64,000 nucleotides of DNA from Hydractinia symbiolongicarpus (lineage: Eukaryota; Cnidaria; Hydrozoa; Anthoathecata; Hydractiniidae). This document shows, piece by piece, positions 43,538 through 55,224 of the stretch; position 1 is the stretch's first letter; each line of letters starts with the position of its first letter. The notes below the pieces were generated by a model. That model did no database searches and was not told the origin of the DNA. It saw only the letters and a program-made list of their open reading frames with translations. The DNA lies in NCBI RefSeq assembly GCF_029227915.1, contig NC_079885.1, positions 11,273,001 through 11,337,000 on the forward strand. Reading direction: 5' to 3'. The position numbers were made by a program, and so were the translations under genes.

Positions 43538-44224
43538 AAAATTTATTTTTTGTCTAGGTGGGTATAACGGAAGGACGCGTAAGCATTTACAATAGGGCAG
43601 ACTTGTAATCGTTCATTAAGCATGACAGGTTGGTTTACAGTAGCCTACGGTTTACAGTTGATGCTGCTCGTAGGACAATGAATTATTCAGTTTATATAAA
43701 ATAGTTTTCTAAAAGAGTCTGAAAAACCCTTGCAGACTAAAAGATTTCAGATTCTTGTTCGTGATTAATTTTGTTCTCTATACCTAGGTCACCGGTAGCC
43801 TGTTTTGTACAGAACTTATACAATGTTGTTCCGTTATTCGAAATAAATAGGTATTATCCCGTGGTATTATCTTTAAGTTGCAAAATGTTCCGTGTAGTAC
43901 AAATATACAAAAAGTGAAAATTAATACTTTAACAATACTGCACTACACTTAACATTCACAAGAAAGAAACGAAGACGTTATAGCATATCAATTTATCAAA
44001 ATTTTATTGCTTGTGGTGTAGCGATATTTCGAAAATGTTTTATTATACCTGTGACATGACTAAAATCTTTATCAAGTTTAAGATATCTCAGATTTAACCA
44101 TAAAGTTAGATCCTAAACAAAAAAAAGTAATGGAAGAAGAAGAAAGAAACAAAAAGATTCATTGGTTTAGAATTAAAAATAGAGACTAAATACAAAATGC
44201 GATTCCGTGGTATTATTATTTAGA

Positions 44225-45350
44225 CTAGCCGGGGAACCCAGAGTCGAAGCGCCGGGTTAAGCCACAAGTAACTGTTACCTGGCGTTGAACGACTGGAAGA
44301 CCGATTAATAAGAGGTGTAAACTGTGCCACACATTCAGATGAAACTCTTTAGTATAGTATGTCATAAATTGAGTGAGGCGCAGAAAATTGTGATGTTTCC
44401 GGTGTAATATACTTGGAAAAAATAACTTTTCACAATTTTAGCTGAAATAAAAGCACAGTTTACAACTCATTGCTACCCTGTTATAGTAAAAACAATAGGC
44501 AAACATTTTTTTTCAGAGAGTTTAAAGTTGAATATTACTCTTGGCTGAGGGATTAGTACATGCAAACAATGACACATATCCATATATAGGCATAATACCC
44601 TTTTTTGATAAAAAAAACATTATCGTAACTTCGGAACAGCCATCATTAACATTGCACTGAGCGCTTAGTGCGGGTAAACTGTGTCGTCAATGTGTTTAGG
44701 TGTAATATACCCTTTTCAAAAAAACTTTATTGCGACTTCGGTTTAAATAAGAACACAGGAAAAACAGCCTGTCATTACCCTGTCAAGCTAAAAAAATCAC
44801 TCAGAAATTCTATTTTATGGAGTAAGTTTTCATGGGACTAATAAAAGGTGTCACTACGTACTTAACTGCATTTAACATAACAAATATTAAGAATTTTGTC
44901 GTAGCTAGCCCAAACTGCATTTGGCTACTTTTAGCCCAGAAGTAGCTAAAGAGTTAGTTAAAAAGAGCCACAACCCCAATATAAAGATAAATAATAATAT
45001 ACCAAACTTAAAAATAATAAGAATAAATACGGCTAGTCAGCTAGCTGGCTTCAGCAGGAGGAGGATTCTGCCTTGAAATCTATGTTAGCTAGCTAAAATC
45101 TTGAAATTGGTTTGTTTCAGATTTACACATGGCTAGAAAACGTTATATTTTCATCTTAATTGGCGAAAACAAAGACACAATGAGGAGAATATCTTAAAGG
45201 TTGATAAAACTGAAATTTAGGCAGTTAAATAATTATACCAACCCAACGATTTGCAGCTTAGTAAAGAAGCCGAAGTTTAACAAATATGGCGTCCTTGAAC
45301 TCGGCCCCTCGAAAGAAACCTTAACCCCTAGAACTCGGTTTAGTTGAACA
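44225..45350 (-). mobile_element. Helitron copy I (5' end truncated or eroded)
   Basis: The 3' end on the minus strand is CTAG at 44225-44228, preceded inwards by CCGGGGAACCC and GCGCCGGG, as in the other copies. The same internal sequence follows: GTTACC(T)GGCGTTGAACG, AATAAGAG(G/C), GAGCGCTTAGTGCGGG near 44660, and an AGCTAGCC-rich module near 44900. No TCTCTATAATAATAGCC start was found on the right, so its boundary is uncertain. Confidence 0.55.
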
Positions 45351-47136
45351 AAATCTCGTTAAAAGAATGAAAATTTGAAGGAGTATCTAGCATAGCTCAT
45401 CAAATAATATTAAAATAACAGTCTATAAAAATATATGTGATCAAATGCATAAGCATATCAAATGCACAGTCTTTATTCTTTTTGCCAATTTAACGAATAT
45501 CAAGATATGAAACGCACACAGCTGTCGCGCTGGGTCGCGGGGTCAGGTCGGGCTTAAAAACTTGGATTTGTGCGCAAAGCACGATGGAAAGCAATGCATG
45601 CATCGAAAAACATGCAAAAATGTCGACACGACACTCGCTTACTATACCAAACAACTCGCTTATACGCGATTTGAAAAAGCATTAATTTTGAAGGTCCTAC
45701 AATTGTTTTTTTGTTTGTTTGTTTTTGTTTTTTGTTATTATCTTTTGTTATTATGTTCAAGCCCTTTTAGATGATAAATTTACTAAATATGGTAACAAAA
45801 AAATATTGTAATAATTTAATTTACGTTCAAATACACTATGAGTTATTCAATAAATTATTCCTATCTATAGAGTCTGTTGAGTCAAAGCTAGTTTCACTTA
45901 AAAAGTGGATCTTTACAGCATGATAACTCAGTACAAGTTGCTAAATTTGGAGCCACATGTACTATCGGATGTAGATTCTTCGTAGTCTTGCTGAATAACA
46001 TCAAAACATTTTGATTTTATTGGTAGCTAAACTAAACTATTGCTTTGCTTCTGTTAATATAATTTTCGGTGCAATACACTATTAACTTTTCCGTTAAGTA
46101 TTTTTTTTTTGTAAACTTGATGTATAATTTATCGAATAGTTCACCGTCTAAAAGGGCCTTTACAGTCAAAAACGTTAGATATTTCTTTGAATTTAAGAAT
46201 AAGAAGATCAACAAATTTTCTACGTGCTATAAGTCAGACCTGGAAATCGGACACATCTATTGTTCCATCATACAATTTATTGTTAATTGTACCACCTACA
46301 CGTATAACACGATTATTAATACTTATTGTTCATAAGATCAAAATGGTATATCGAGTTGCTTCATATATATCTTTATGTCAATACTGAAAAGCTACTTTGA
46401 TCCTCAATATCTTTCTCCCACTCTAACAGTCTCTAATGGTTTCAATTGACAAACTTTACATCACACGAAAAGTTGACTATAAGTACAAAATACAGACGTT
46501 AAAAGTGACAAATTTTTAGCTGCATCATGGCTTTTTTTATCTGATACATCTTATCGTTTTGAAAAAAAAGTCAACATATCTTCTTTATTGACATTATCAA
46601 TTTGTAATTATAAAACATGCTAGGAGACACATTGATTTTTTTGAGCGTCGTTTAGGAACAAAATAATGAGCCTGTAATTTCAGAGTAAAGAAAAGTACTC
46701 TTTGAGGGAAAATGGGTGACGACAGAGAAGAATTTTTCTTTTAGCCAAACACTTAGATGCTAGTTTCACAGTTTATGATTCAAATTTTAAAAATTTTCTT
46801 AACGGACCTGTGAGGGAAAAGCAGAGAAGGAAAGAGAAATCGATAAAATATTTAATCATCAATATGCATGTATGTCTCACTGCATGTGCAAAACTTTTGT
46901 CCCTGGACTGTGTAGCTAGCTAGCTCTGTTTTTCGTCACATTGTTATTTCTGAGGTCAATGATGGTGGAACTCATGTGGAACAAATGAATATTGTGTTAA
47001 CAAACAGATAGCGCACATCTAGAAAGGATTTTTCTTTCAGATTTGGGAAAAAAAATTGCCATATTTACAGTTAATGTCGACCATGTAATCAAAAATACTG
47101 TAAATTTATGCATTTTACCATCTTTTTCAATTTTTG
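45351..47136. other. Intergenic, no gene recognised
   Basis: AT-rich. Open frames of 60-88 codons around 45560-46390 lie on both strands over the same DNA and look like chance. An AGCT run lies at 46912-46925. Confidence 0.3.
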
Positions 47137-47215
47137 ATTTCTGCCGCGTAAGGCGGAATATTTAAAATCGCATTGGAAGTTAGAGAGATAGGGACCACCT
47201 ATAGCCTGGACGCTC
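47137..47215 (+). repeat. GGCGGAA hairpin repeat, copy 2
   Basis: GATTTCTGCCGCGTAAGGCGG, then AATATTTAAAATCGCATTGG, AGAGAGATAGG and ATAGCCTGGACGC. It matches 19520-19610 in order and content, including the inverted CCGC/GCGG pair. Confidence 0.45.
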
Positions 47216-47253
47216 GGTGTCCAGAATAAAGTATTTTACCCTGGGCCTGGAAA

Positions 47254-47496
47254 TTGTTTAATTTCTTAAAAGCCAATAGAAATGCGTTATTTGATCTTTT
47301 AGCCAATATGATCTCAGATTCAGAATCTGATTTCGTGGCTTTCTGTGATGCTTTGTCTCGAAGTCTTTCGGATCTCAGGCCCCACAGGCCAGTTTCTTGC
47401 CCAAAACAATCGGTTACCGTTCCTCTTGATATGTTTGAAACTCCAATACAACGTTTTGCAAAAAAGGATGTTTGGTCGATGAGACTTCTCGGGTAA
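47254..47496 (+). CDS. Candidate orphan exon
   Basis: An 80-codon frame contains RNALFDLLANMISDSESDFV followed by AFCDALSRS and a Pro-rich segment. It stops just after a GG/GTAAAA that could be a 5' splice donor (about 47493). The helix pattern resembles the end of a death-fold (CARD-like) domain. This is only an impression. The frame is less AT-rich than its surroundings. Confidence 0.25.
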   Translation: MFNFLKANRNALFDLLANMISDSESDFVAFCDALSRSLSDLRPHRPVSCPKQSVTVPLDMFETPIQRFAKKDVWSMRLLG

Positions 47497-47751
47497 AAAA
47501 ATGCTGTATATTTTGAGCTAGCTAGTTTGTTACTTAGCTATGTTAAAGTGATTTACATTTGCGATTCTTCAGATTGTTTAAAGATTTAAGCTACGCAATT
47601 CCCTAGCATTTCTGCCCAACTATAAACTGGCCTTTTTTATATGTAGTTAGGGATCAAACCCATTACCTTTTTTCAAATATCAGTTGAGCAAGCAAATGAC
47701 TTAATAGTTTGGGAACCAAAACTGATGATTAATTGCTTAAAAGGTGCAGTA

Positions 47752-47873
47752 GTTTTCAGGAAAGTTTGACCGGTTCAAGCTACATTTGCACGTAGCTAGC
47801 TAGCTACAGACTGTTTTCAGGAAAGTTTGACCGGTTCAAGCTACATTTGCACGTAGCTAGCTAGCTACAGACT
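47752..47873 (+). repeat. Perfect 61-bp tandem duplication
   Basis: 47752-47812 and 47813-47873 are identical over 61 bases by eye. Each starts GTTTTCAGGAAAGTTTGACC and ends with AGCTAGCTAGCTACAGACT. Lack of any difference suggests a recent event. Confidence 0.9.
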
Positions 47874-49257
47874 ATAATGCATATAAAGATTCACATAAAG
47901 AACGTAAAATAAGTGTTGTCTTATATTTAAAATGACCATCAGCAAAATGCAGCATCGGCAGCAGATCAGAATTACAAACTTTGGCAAATCTACAGTGCAT
48001 TTTTCCGATAAAATTCTTTATGAACTTTATGAAAAGGGCTGTGCACTTTTGTATTAAGATAACAAGTCCTTTATTAATCGCTATTTTGTTTTGTACACAA
48101 ATATTCAAAAAACATTTTTTTAAAATTTGAATCCTAAATCGAACATTTTTTCTTATATATTTTGGCCTATGGACCGTTAATAACAAAAAAATTAATAAAA
48201 AACCTGACAACTTGTATGTGTGTTCTTACATAAATGGGGTTATGAATAAAAATTCTCCCTGATGTGCACAAAAACATGTGAACGTAGCTTTAAAAAAGCA
48301 TAAGTATACTGTATATATTTACTCTATTATCCAGCTTCCCTGTTATTCCCACCTCAAGTAATCCTGCGTTTTTTGCCATGTATTGTAAAAAGTATTTCTG
48401 CCTTTTCAAAATTTGCATACATTATCTGTGGAAGAAATTTTTGTGGAACTTCTTTTTGCAGAACTTTGGGCCAAATCCGCAATAATGTTCCGCAGAAATT
48501 TTAGAAATTAGTGAAACATCGGTCAAAAAAATTATTCTGCAAAATTTTCCATTTCAGCTAGCCGCAACAATTACAAATTTTTTTATTTCTTCATACTTTG
48601 ATTTCTTTAGCATCTAAGTTATTGAGTTCAATGTTGCTCATTTGTAAATGCCCTAACTTCTGAATACTATGTTAGACAAAATACTGATTTTGCCTCTGCT
48701 AAAATAACTGAACTTTAGGCACCCAAAAATTAATACCGCACATTTCGTGAAAATGTTGTCATCTGCATAAATATATTCTGCAAATTGAAGCATTTTTGTT
48801 TACCACTCATCCACAAAAATAAGTTTCAGAAAAATTTATTGTGCAAATAATTTGTACCCTTGGCAGGTTAGGCTCTTACAACAATTTTAAATGCATATTG
48901 AAATTCCAATTAAAAGTTATAAAGGTAGTTAAAAAAATTTATATTTATGAAACTGCCAAAATTTGTCTTTGCACACGCAGGTATTCTTTTTTGAAAGACA
49001 CACATCACAAATATTTGGCGTTTCGCAGTATCACCTGATTTTTTTATCAAAACTTCATAAAATGGTGAAAAATGTTATTTTATCTTGCATTTATACCTGT
49101 CATCTTTAAATACATAGGGCACAGAATAATATCACATTAATGTGCTAAGATTATTTTGAGTTTTTCATATACTTCTTTAGTATTTTAATAATTAAGCTTC
49201 CATTTTGCGTGACAGACAGACAGACAGACAGACGGAATACGGCTATTATCATAGAGA
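47874..49257 (-). mobile_element. Helitron fragment X, 5' end at 49257
   Basis: On the minus strand the sequence from 49257 reads TCTCTATGATAATAGCCG, then (GTCT)n tracts, which is the 5' terminus of the family at 49.3-55.2 kb. The base at 49258 is the first of the neighbour's CTAG. Where this element ends to the left is not clear. DNA at 48300-49100 has degenerate AAATTTTTGTGGAA-type repeats. Confidence 0.45.
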
Positions 49258-51654
49258 CTAGCCAGGAAACCCGACGTCGAAACACAGGGGTAAGCCACAA
49301 GCCAAAGTGTGACCCGACGTTGAATGCTCTGTGGAGTGCTTAATAAAAGCCGTAAACTGTGTCACACGATCAGGAGGAGCGCTATGGTACAGGTGTACAG
49401 TTTGTGGTAAATCAAGTGAAGCGCATACACCATTGTAGTGTCGCGACTGTAACATATTTTTCAAAAAATAACTTTCCCTCAACAAAATCTAAAAAAACAG
49501 AGTTTACAAACCGTTGTTACTCTGTCTAGCAAAAGCAATCGGGCAATATTATTTTATTTTGTGGAATAAGTTTCAGTAAATATGACACTGGACTGGGCGC
49601 TTAGTACGGCTAAACCGTGCCACACATGAATTAATAGCTGTATGAAACCATTTTCCAATAAACTGTATCGCAACGGTTTAAATAAAAACTGAGAACACAT
49701 TTTTCGGAAAATGTTTCCAGTGAAAGTTCAAAAAAAATGTAACATTGAGCTGAACGCTTAGTGCAGTTAAACGGTGTTGTACAGGCATATATAATACCCT
49801 TTTGAAAAAGACTTTCTCGCAGACTCTATTTAATAAAAACGCAATAAACAGTCCATTGATAACACAGGGCTGAGCGGTTAGTGCAGGTAAACAGTATTGC
49901 ACATCCGTACAGGGGTGATTACCAAAAAAGTTTAAAAAATAATTGTCACGGTGGGCACATTGCACATGCGTATAGGCTTAATAGCCTTTTCCAAAAAAAC
50001 AACAATCTGTTGTTAACACTGGGCCAAGCGCTTAGTACAGTTAAACAGAGTTGAACAGGTGTATAAGCGTAATACCCTTTTCCAAAAAACCTTAATTGCA
50101 ACTTCCGTTTAAATAAACAGAGGAACCAACCTGTTGTGACCCGTTCAGCTAAAACAATCGCTCAGCCATTTTAGTTGCAGAAAAAGTTTTCAGGAAAATA
50201 ATAAAATATGTAGCTCCCTAGTAATGCATTCTGGCTTCAATCCGGTTTAAAGCCAGTTTATTTCTGGCTGCAGTAATCCACATAAACCGGTTTAAAACCA
50301 GCTAAGTAAATAAACTGGTTTATATGGTTTCTAGAAGCCACTTTGAAGCCAGAAATAAGCTGAATTAAAAAAAATGAAAATACTGGCTTTAAACTGGTTT
50401 ACATGGTTTGGTTGTCTTAGAAACCAAACCACTGAAGCCAGATTGAAGCCACATTTAGATACACTTGATTGGTTCATAAAAACTAGTTTCAAACCGGATT
50501 TATTTGGCTTAGTTGTGTAGAATACCAAACCAGAGTGAAGCCAGAGTGAAGCCACACTCAGATAAATTTGATTGGTTCATAAAAACTGGCTTCAAATTGG
50601 ATTTTGTGGCTTAGTTGGCTAGGATACAAAGTCAGAATGAAGTTACATTCAGATAAATTTGATTGGTTCATAAAAAACTGGGTTAAATTGGATTTTGCCA
50701 TGTAGTTGCCAAGGATACCAAGCCAGAGCAATATTTTGATATAGTTTACTGGTTCATATAAACTGACTTCAAATTAAATTTGGGGTAGCAAGAGTTCTAT
50801 TATTTGTGCGCTAATTAGATAAACAAAATAATCTACCAGTTATTCTGAACCTCAGATTTTTTAAAGCTATTGCCAGAATGATGTTTTTGAACATTTATTC
50901 CCTGAAAAGAAATGTAAGTATTAAATGATGTAATATAAAAAGTTATTAATCATGCACAAACAAGACTACTGTTCCGTCCACACTAACATACAAATATAAA
51001 AACAGTTTTAAAGTAACTTAATTTTTTTTCTTTTTTCCAGTGAAATAAATGCTATATAAGATAATATAAAAGACAAGTACCTAGATAACTGCATTTAGCA
51101 TAAAAATTATTGCTTAAAAATATTGCTGTAGCCAAACTGCATTTTTATACTTTCACTTTTTAGCCAAAGATATAGTTAAGGAGGTAGCTAAATAGCAAGA
51201 GCCTTAACACCAAAATAAATGTTGGCTAGGATAAAAACCTCTTATACTATATGGAATGGTAAGGTTCTAGCTAGCTGGCCTTCAAAATCTTCGTTCCTAG
51301 GCAAAAACCCTAAATATGTGCGTTTAAGAATTGTACATGCCTAAAAAACGTGACAATATGTTTATCTTAGCATGTAAAAACATATAGAAAACAAATATTA
51401 CAAAAACTTTTCTTTCTCCAGCAATGAGTTGGTTCAATCTGCTTGCCAAATCTCGGACCGATAACGTAAAAATAGTTGCTAAGAAATATAAAGAGCTTTA
51501 GTTTCTGATTGGTCATTTATAAAAAACTCAATTGTCCCTGTGCCGGTGGGGGCCCGACGGGTTTCACGTCCCTGCGTATTTTGTATTTCGCGCGTTGTTA
51601 ACACAAGTCGCTTTTGACGCACGAACAGACAGATGACGGCTATTATTATAGAGG
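49258..51654 (-). mobile_element. Helitron copy II
   Basis: The 3' end is CTAG (49258-49261), with the hairpin-forming CAGGAAACCCGACGTCG next to it. The 5' end on the minus strand reads CCTCTATAATAATAGCCGTC from 51654. Length is 2397 bp. The interior has several copies of a unit containing (A/G)GCGCTTAGTACAG (49597, 49757, 49878, 50028), an ACTGGTTTA-rich tandem repeat at 50330-50790, and an AGCTAGCC module near 51230. No long frame is present. It abuts copy III with no intervening base. Confidence 0.7.
50330..50790. repeat. About 90-100 bp tandem repeat inside Helitron copy II
   Basis: GATTGGTTCATAAAAACT recurs near 50467, 50570 and 50661, with a weaker copy near 50747. Each is followed by a CAAATTGGATTT(G/A)TGGCTTAGTTG-like stretch and ACCAAACCAGA. 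Upstream, AAACCGG and AAACTGG motifs occur in both orientations. The repeat is absent from copies III and IV. Confidence 0.75.
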
Positions 51655-53322
51655 CTAGCCGGGAAACCCGGCGTCGAAACGCCGGGGTAAGTCACAAGTC
51701 AAGGTGTGACCCGCCGTTGAACACTATGTGGAGCGCTTAATAAGAGCCCTAAACTGTGCCACACGGTCAGGTGGAGCGCTTCAGTACAGGTATGCAGTAT
51801 GTCGTTAATCAAGTAAAGCGCAGACAACACTATAGTGTTTCGGTTGTAGTGTATTTTTGAAAATATAACTCTACTGCAACTTTAGCCAAAATAAAAACAC
51901 AATTTACAACCATTTGTTACTCCGTCATAGGAAAAACAATTGGTCAATTTTTTAATTGTGACACTGGACTGAGCGCTTAGTACAGGCAAACCATGCGGCA
52001 CATGTGTTAAGGCTTAAGACCCTATTCAAAAAAACTATTGCAGCTTTGGTTTACAAAACACAGGATACACTCTGTTGAAACACCGGGTTAAGCCACAAGT
52101 AGCTGTTACCCAGCATTTAGATTGAATGATTAATAAGAACCGTCAGCTGTGCTGCACATTTAGGTAAAGCGCTTTAGTACAGCCATATAGTGTATAGAAG
52201 ATTAAGTGAAGTGCACACAACTTTATGGTGTTTCGGCTGTAATATACTATTCAAAAAAAAACTTTCGACAACTTAGACTACAATACATTGTTACCCCTTC
52301 ATAGCAAAAGCAGCTGGCCAACCTTCTTTATTTTTCAGGGAATATTTCCGGGGAAAAGTTTCAAAAAAATGTTAAGCTGAGCGCTCAGTATACGTAAACA
52401 ATGTGTACTTTTTTTTGTAAAAAACGTTATCACAACTTCGGTTAAACAGAAACACAGGAAACAGCCCGTTGTTAACACTGGACTAAGCGCTTAGTACAGG
52501 TAGACTGTGTCGCACATAAGTATAGGCGTAACACCATTTTTAAAAAAACTTTATCGCAACATCAGTTTAAAAAAATCAGGAAACCGCCTGTCGTTATCAA
52601 GTTCAGTTAAAAAAAAATATCTACTCAGCAAGTTTACTTTTCAGCATAAGTTTTCCTTTCAGTTATAAAATTGGTAGCTGCCTAACTGCATTTAGCATAA
52701 GAATTAAGAATTGTGTTGCAGCCAAACTGCATTTAGCTACTTTCACTTTTTAGCCAGAGGTAGCTAAAAGGAGCTAGCTAGATAGACCCAACTTCAACAT
52801 AAAAATAAATAACAATATACCAAACTGAAAAAAACTTTAAAAGAATAGGAATAAAAATAAAGATAGCTACAGCTAGCTGCCTCAAAATCTACGTTTTTAG
52901 CTAGCTAAACACTTAAAATTGTTTTGTTTAAGATTTATACATGGCTAGAAAACGTCATGTTATACTCACCTTAACATGTGAAAACACACAGGAACTAAAT
53001 AATCCTATAGGATACAAAGTACTCAGAAGAAAAAAGGATCAAAAGGAGACATACAAATTTCAAACGATCACTTCCAAGCAAAATGACCTTTAGGGGTAGC
53101 ATGTTTCCTCTGTTGGCATGTTGAGGCCGCGAAGGTCATTAGTAAAAATGGAGCCTAGTGATTGGTCTATTACGCGTAAGCGATCAAAACTAAGCCGGTA
53201 AAAACGGGGCCTGCCGTGGATTCGAAATAAAGTTGCAGGGCCGCGGGGATTTTCCGTATGTCTCGCTACTTGCGACGCTATGTTGCGCAGAGACAGACAA
53301 AATACGGCTAATATAATAGAGA
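51655..53322 (-). mobile_element. Helitron copy III
   Basis: The 3' end is CTAG (51655-51658), followed inwards by CCGGGAAACCCGG and CGTCGAAACGCCGGG, two nested hairpins. The 5' end on the minus strand starts TCTCTATTATATTAGCCGTA at 53322. Length is 1668 bp. (A/G)AGCGCTTAGTACAGG units lie near 51973 and 52485, with a variant near 52380. An AGCTAGCT module lies near 52770-52900. Confidence 0.75.
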
Positions 53323-53466
53323 CTAGTCGTTGCCGTGGAAAAATCCACGGGTTCGCCCGTCCCTTATATTTACCCGCATTTGATGTTCGTGTTTCCGTAA
53401 CATCATTTTCTAACTCAGCGGGGGGTCTGCGCAGAGACAGACAGACGACGGCTATTATTATAGAGA
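53323..53466 (-). mobile_element. Mini-Helitron 1 (144 bp)
   Basis: The 3' end on the minus strand is CCGTGGATTTTTCCACGG then CAACGACTAG (CTAG at 53323-53326). The 5' end is TCTCTATAATAATAGCCGTC from 53466. It belongs to the same terminal family as the end at 7495-7523. Confidence 0.8.
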
Positions 53467-53602
53467 CTAGTCGTTAGCCCGTGGAAAATCCACGGGTTCG
53501 CCCATCCTTTTTATACCGCATTGCGTGCTTCCCGTTATTGCGCAGCTAAGCTACCGTTTTGCGTGACAGACAGACAGACGTATACGGGTATTATAATATA
53601 GA
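53467..53602 (-). mobile_element. Mini-Helitron 2 (136 bp)
   Basis: The 3' end on the minus strand is CCCGTGGATTTTCCACGGG then CTAACGACTAG (CTAG at 53467-53470). The 5' end is TCTATATTATAATACCCGTA from 53602. It is directly joined to mini-Helitron 1 on one side and to copy IV on the other. Confidence 0.8.
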
Positions 53603-55224
53603 CTAGGCGGGAAACCCGGCGTCGAATCGTCGGAATGAGCCACAAGTAACTGTTGTTGAACGCTCTAAGGAGCGCTTAAAAAGAACTGCAAACTGTGCGA
53701 CACAGTCAGGTGGAGCGCTTTAGTACAGGTATGTAGTGTGTCGTAAATCAAGTGAAGCGCACACACCATTATAGTGTTGCGATTGTAACATATTTTATAA
53801 AAAATAACTTTCCCGTAACAAAGGCTGAAATAAAAACACAGTTTACAACCGTTTTGACTCCGTCATAGCAAAAACAATCGGTCAATATTATTTCATTTTG
53901 CGGAATAAGTTTTTGTAAAAGTCAAATAATTAATCGTGACACCGAACTGTGTGCTTAGTACAGTTAAACGGTGTTCACAGGTGTATAGGGATAATACCCT
54001 TTTGAAAAAAACTTTCTTGCAGACTCTATTTACATGAAAACACAAGAAACAGTCCTTCGCTAGCACAGGGCTAAGCGGTTAGTCCAGGTAAACATTATTG
54101 CACATTCGGACAGGCGTGGTTCCCAAGAAAGTTTAAAAATTAATTGTCACAGTGGGCTGACCCGCATAGGCGCAACAGTCTTTTCCAAAAAACAGGCTAT
54201 TGTTAACACTGAGCTAACTGCTTAGTACAGTTAAACAGACTTGAACAGTATCCTTCTCCAAAAAAACTTTATCACATCTTCGGTTAAAATGACAACACAG
54301 GAAACAGCCTGTCGTTACCTCCAGCTAAAGCAATTGCTCAGCTATTTTATTTGCAAAAAAAGTTTTAAGGAAAATAATTAAAGATGTAGCTACCTAGTTA
54401 AACTGCATTTAGCATAAGATTTATTGCTGAGAATATTGCCATATTGATAGCCAAACTGAACTTCTATACTCTCACTTTTTAGGTAAATATATGAGCTAGA
54501 TAATTGGCTACATCCTCGACATAAAAATAAATGTTGGGTTGGAGAAAAACCTCCTATACCAAACAAAATTAGTAAAAAGTAAGGCTATTAATTATTAGAA
54601 TATTCGTTCCTAGCCAAAAACCCTAAAACTGGTGCGTTTAAGATCGGTACGTAGCTAAAAAACGGGACAATATATTTATCTTAACACTTTAGAACATACA
54701 AAAACCAATGTTACGAAAATAAAAAGCCTATAAAAGATAAAAAGGTGAAACAGACTTACAAGCAGCACTGACCACCATTACCATCATGTTTCGGTCCTCA
54801 TGTTTCTTCGTTTGCCCAGGCCGCGAAAGTCTTGGATTGGTTTTTCAAAGAGAATCAAGCGTTTTGATTAGTGTATTGTGTGCGAGCGGTCAAAACAAAG
54901 TCAGTAAAACTATCAGTAAAATGTCCTATTTGTTTTCTGTAGCTCCTGAGTGAAAACGGCGATTTAGGTCACGGGGGTAATTGTTATTAAAAATAGCGTA
55001 TTAAAATAATGCATTCATTTTTATCACTAAATTTATTTTTCTTACTGATGGTAATAAATTAAAGTAATTAAATTAATTACAGAAATAAATTAATTTTAGA
55101 ATTTATTTCAATTAATAATAAGATTTGCGATTAAACAACCCCCTGGTTTCTAAAAATCGCGGAAAGGTCAAAGGAATATCGGTAACCCTTTTGAACAGAC
55201 AAAATACGGCTATTATTATAGAGA
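53603..55224 (-). mobile_element. Helitron copy IV
   Basis: The 3' end is CTAG (53603-53606), followed inwards by GCGGGAAACCCGGCGTCG. The 5' end on the minus strand is TCTCTATAATAATAGCCGTA from 55224, preceded on that strand by A. This is the outer 5' boundary of the array. Length is 1622 bp. GTGTGCTTAGTACAG (53949) and related units lie inside. Confidence 0.75.

Noticed and set aside
50331-50555. Minus-strand 74-codon frame with repeated FWLHSGL-like words
   Set aside because: It lies in a tandem repeat of about 90-100 bp inside a Helitron. The protein repetition reflects DNA repetition.
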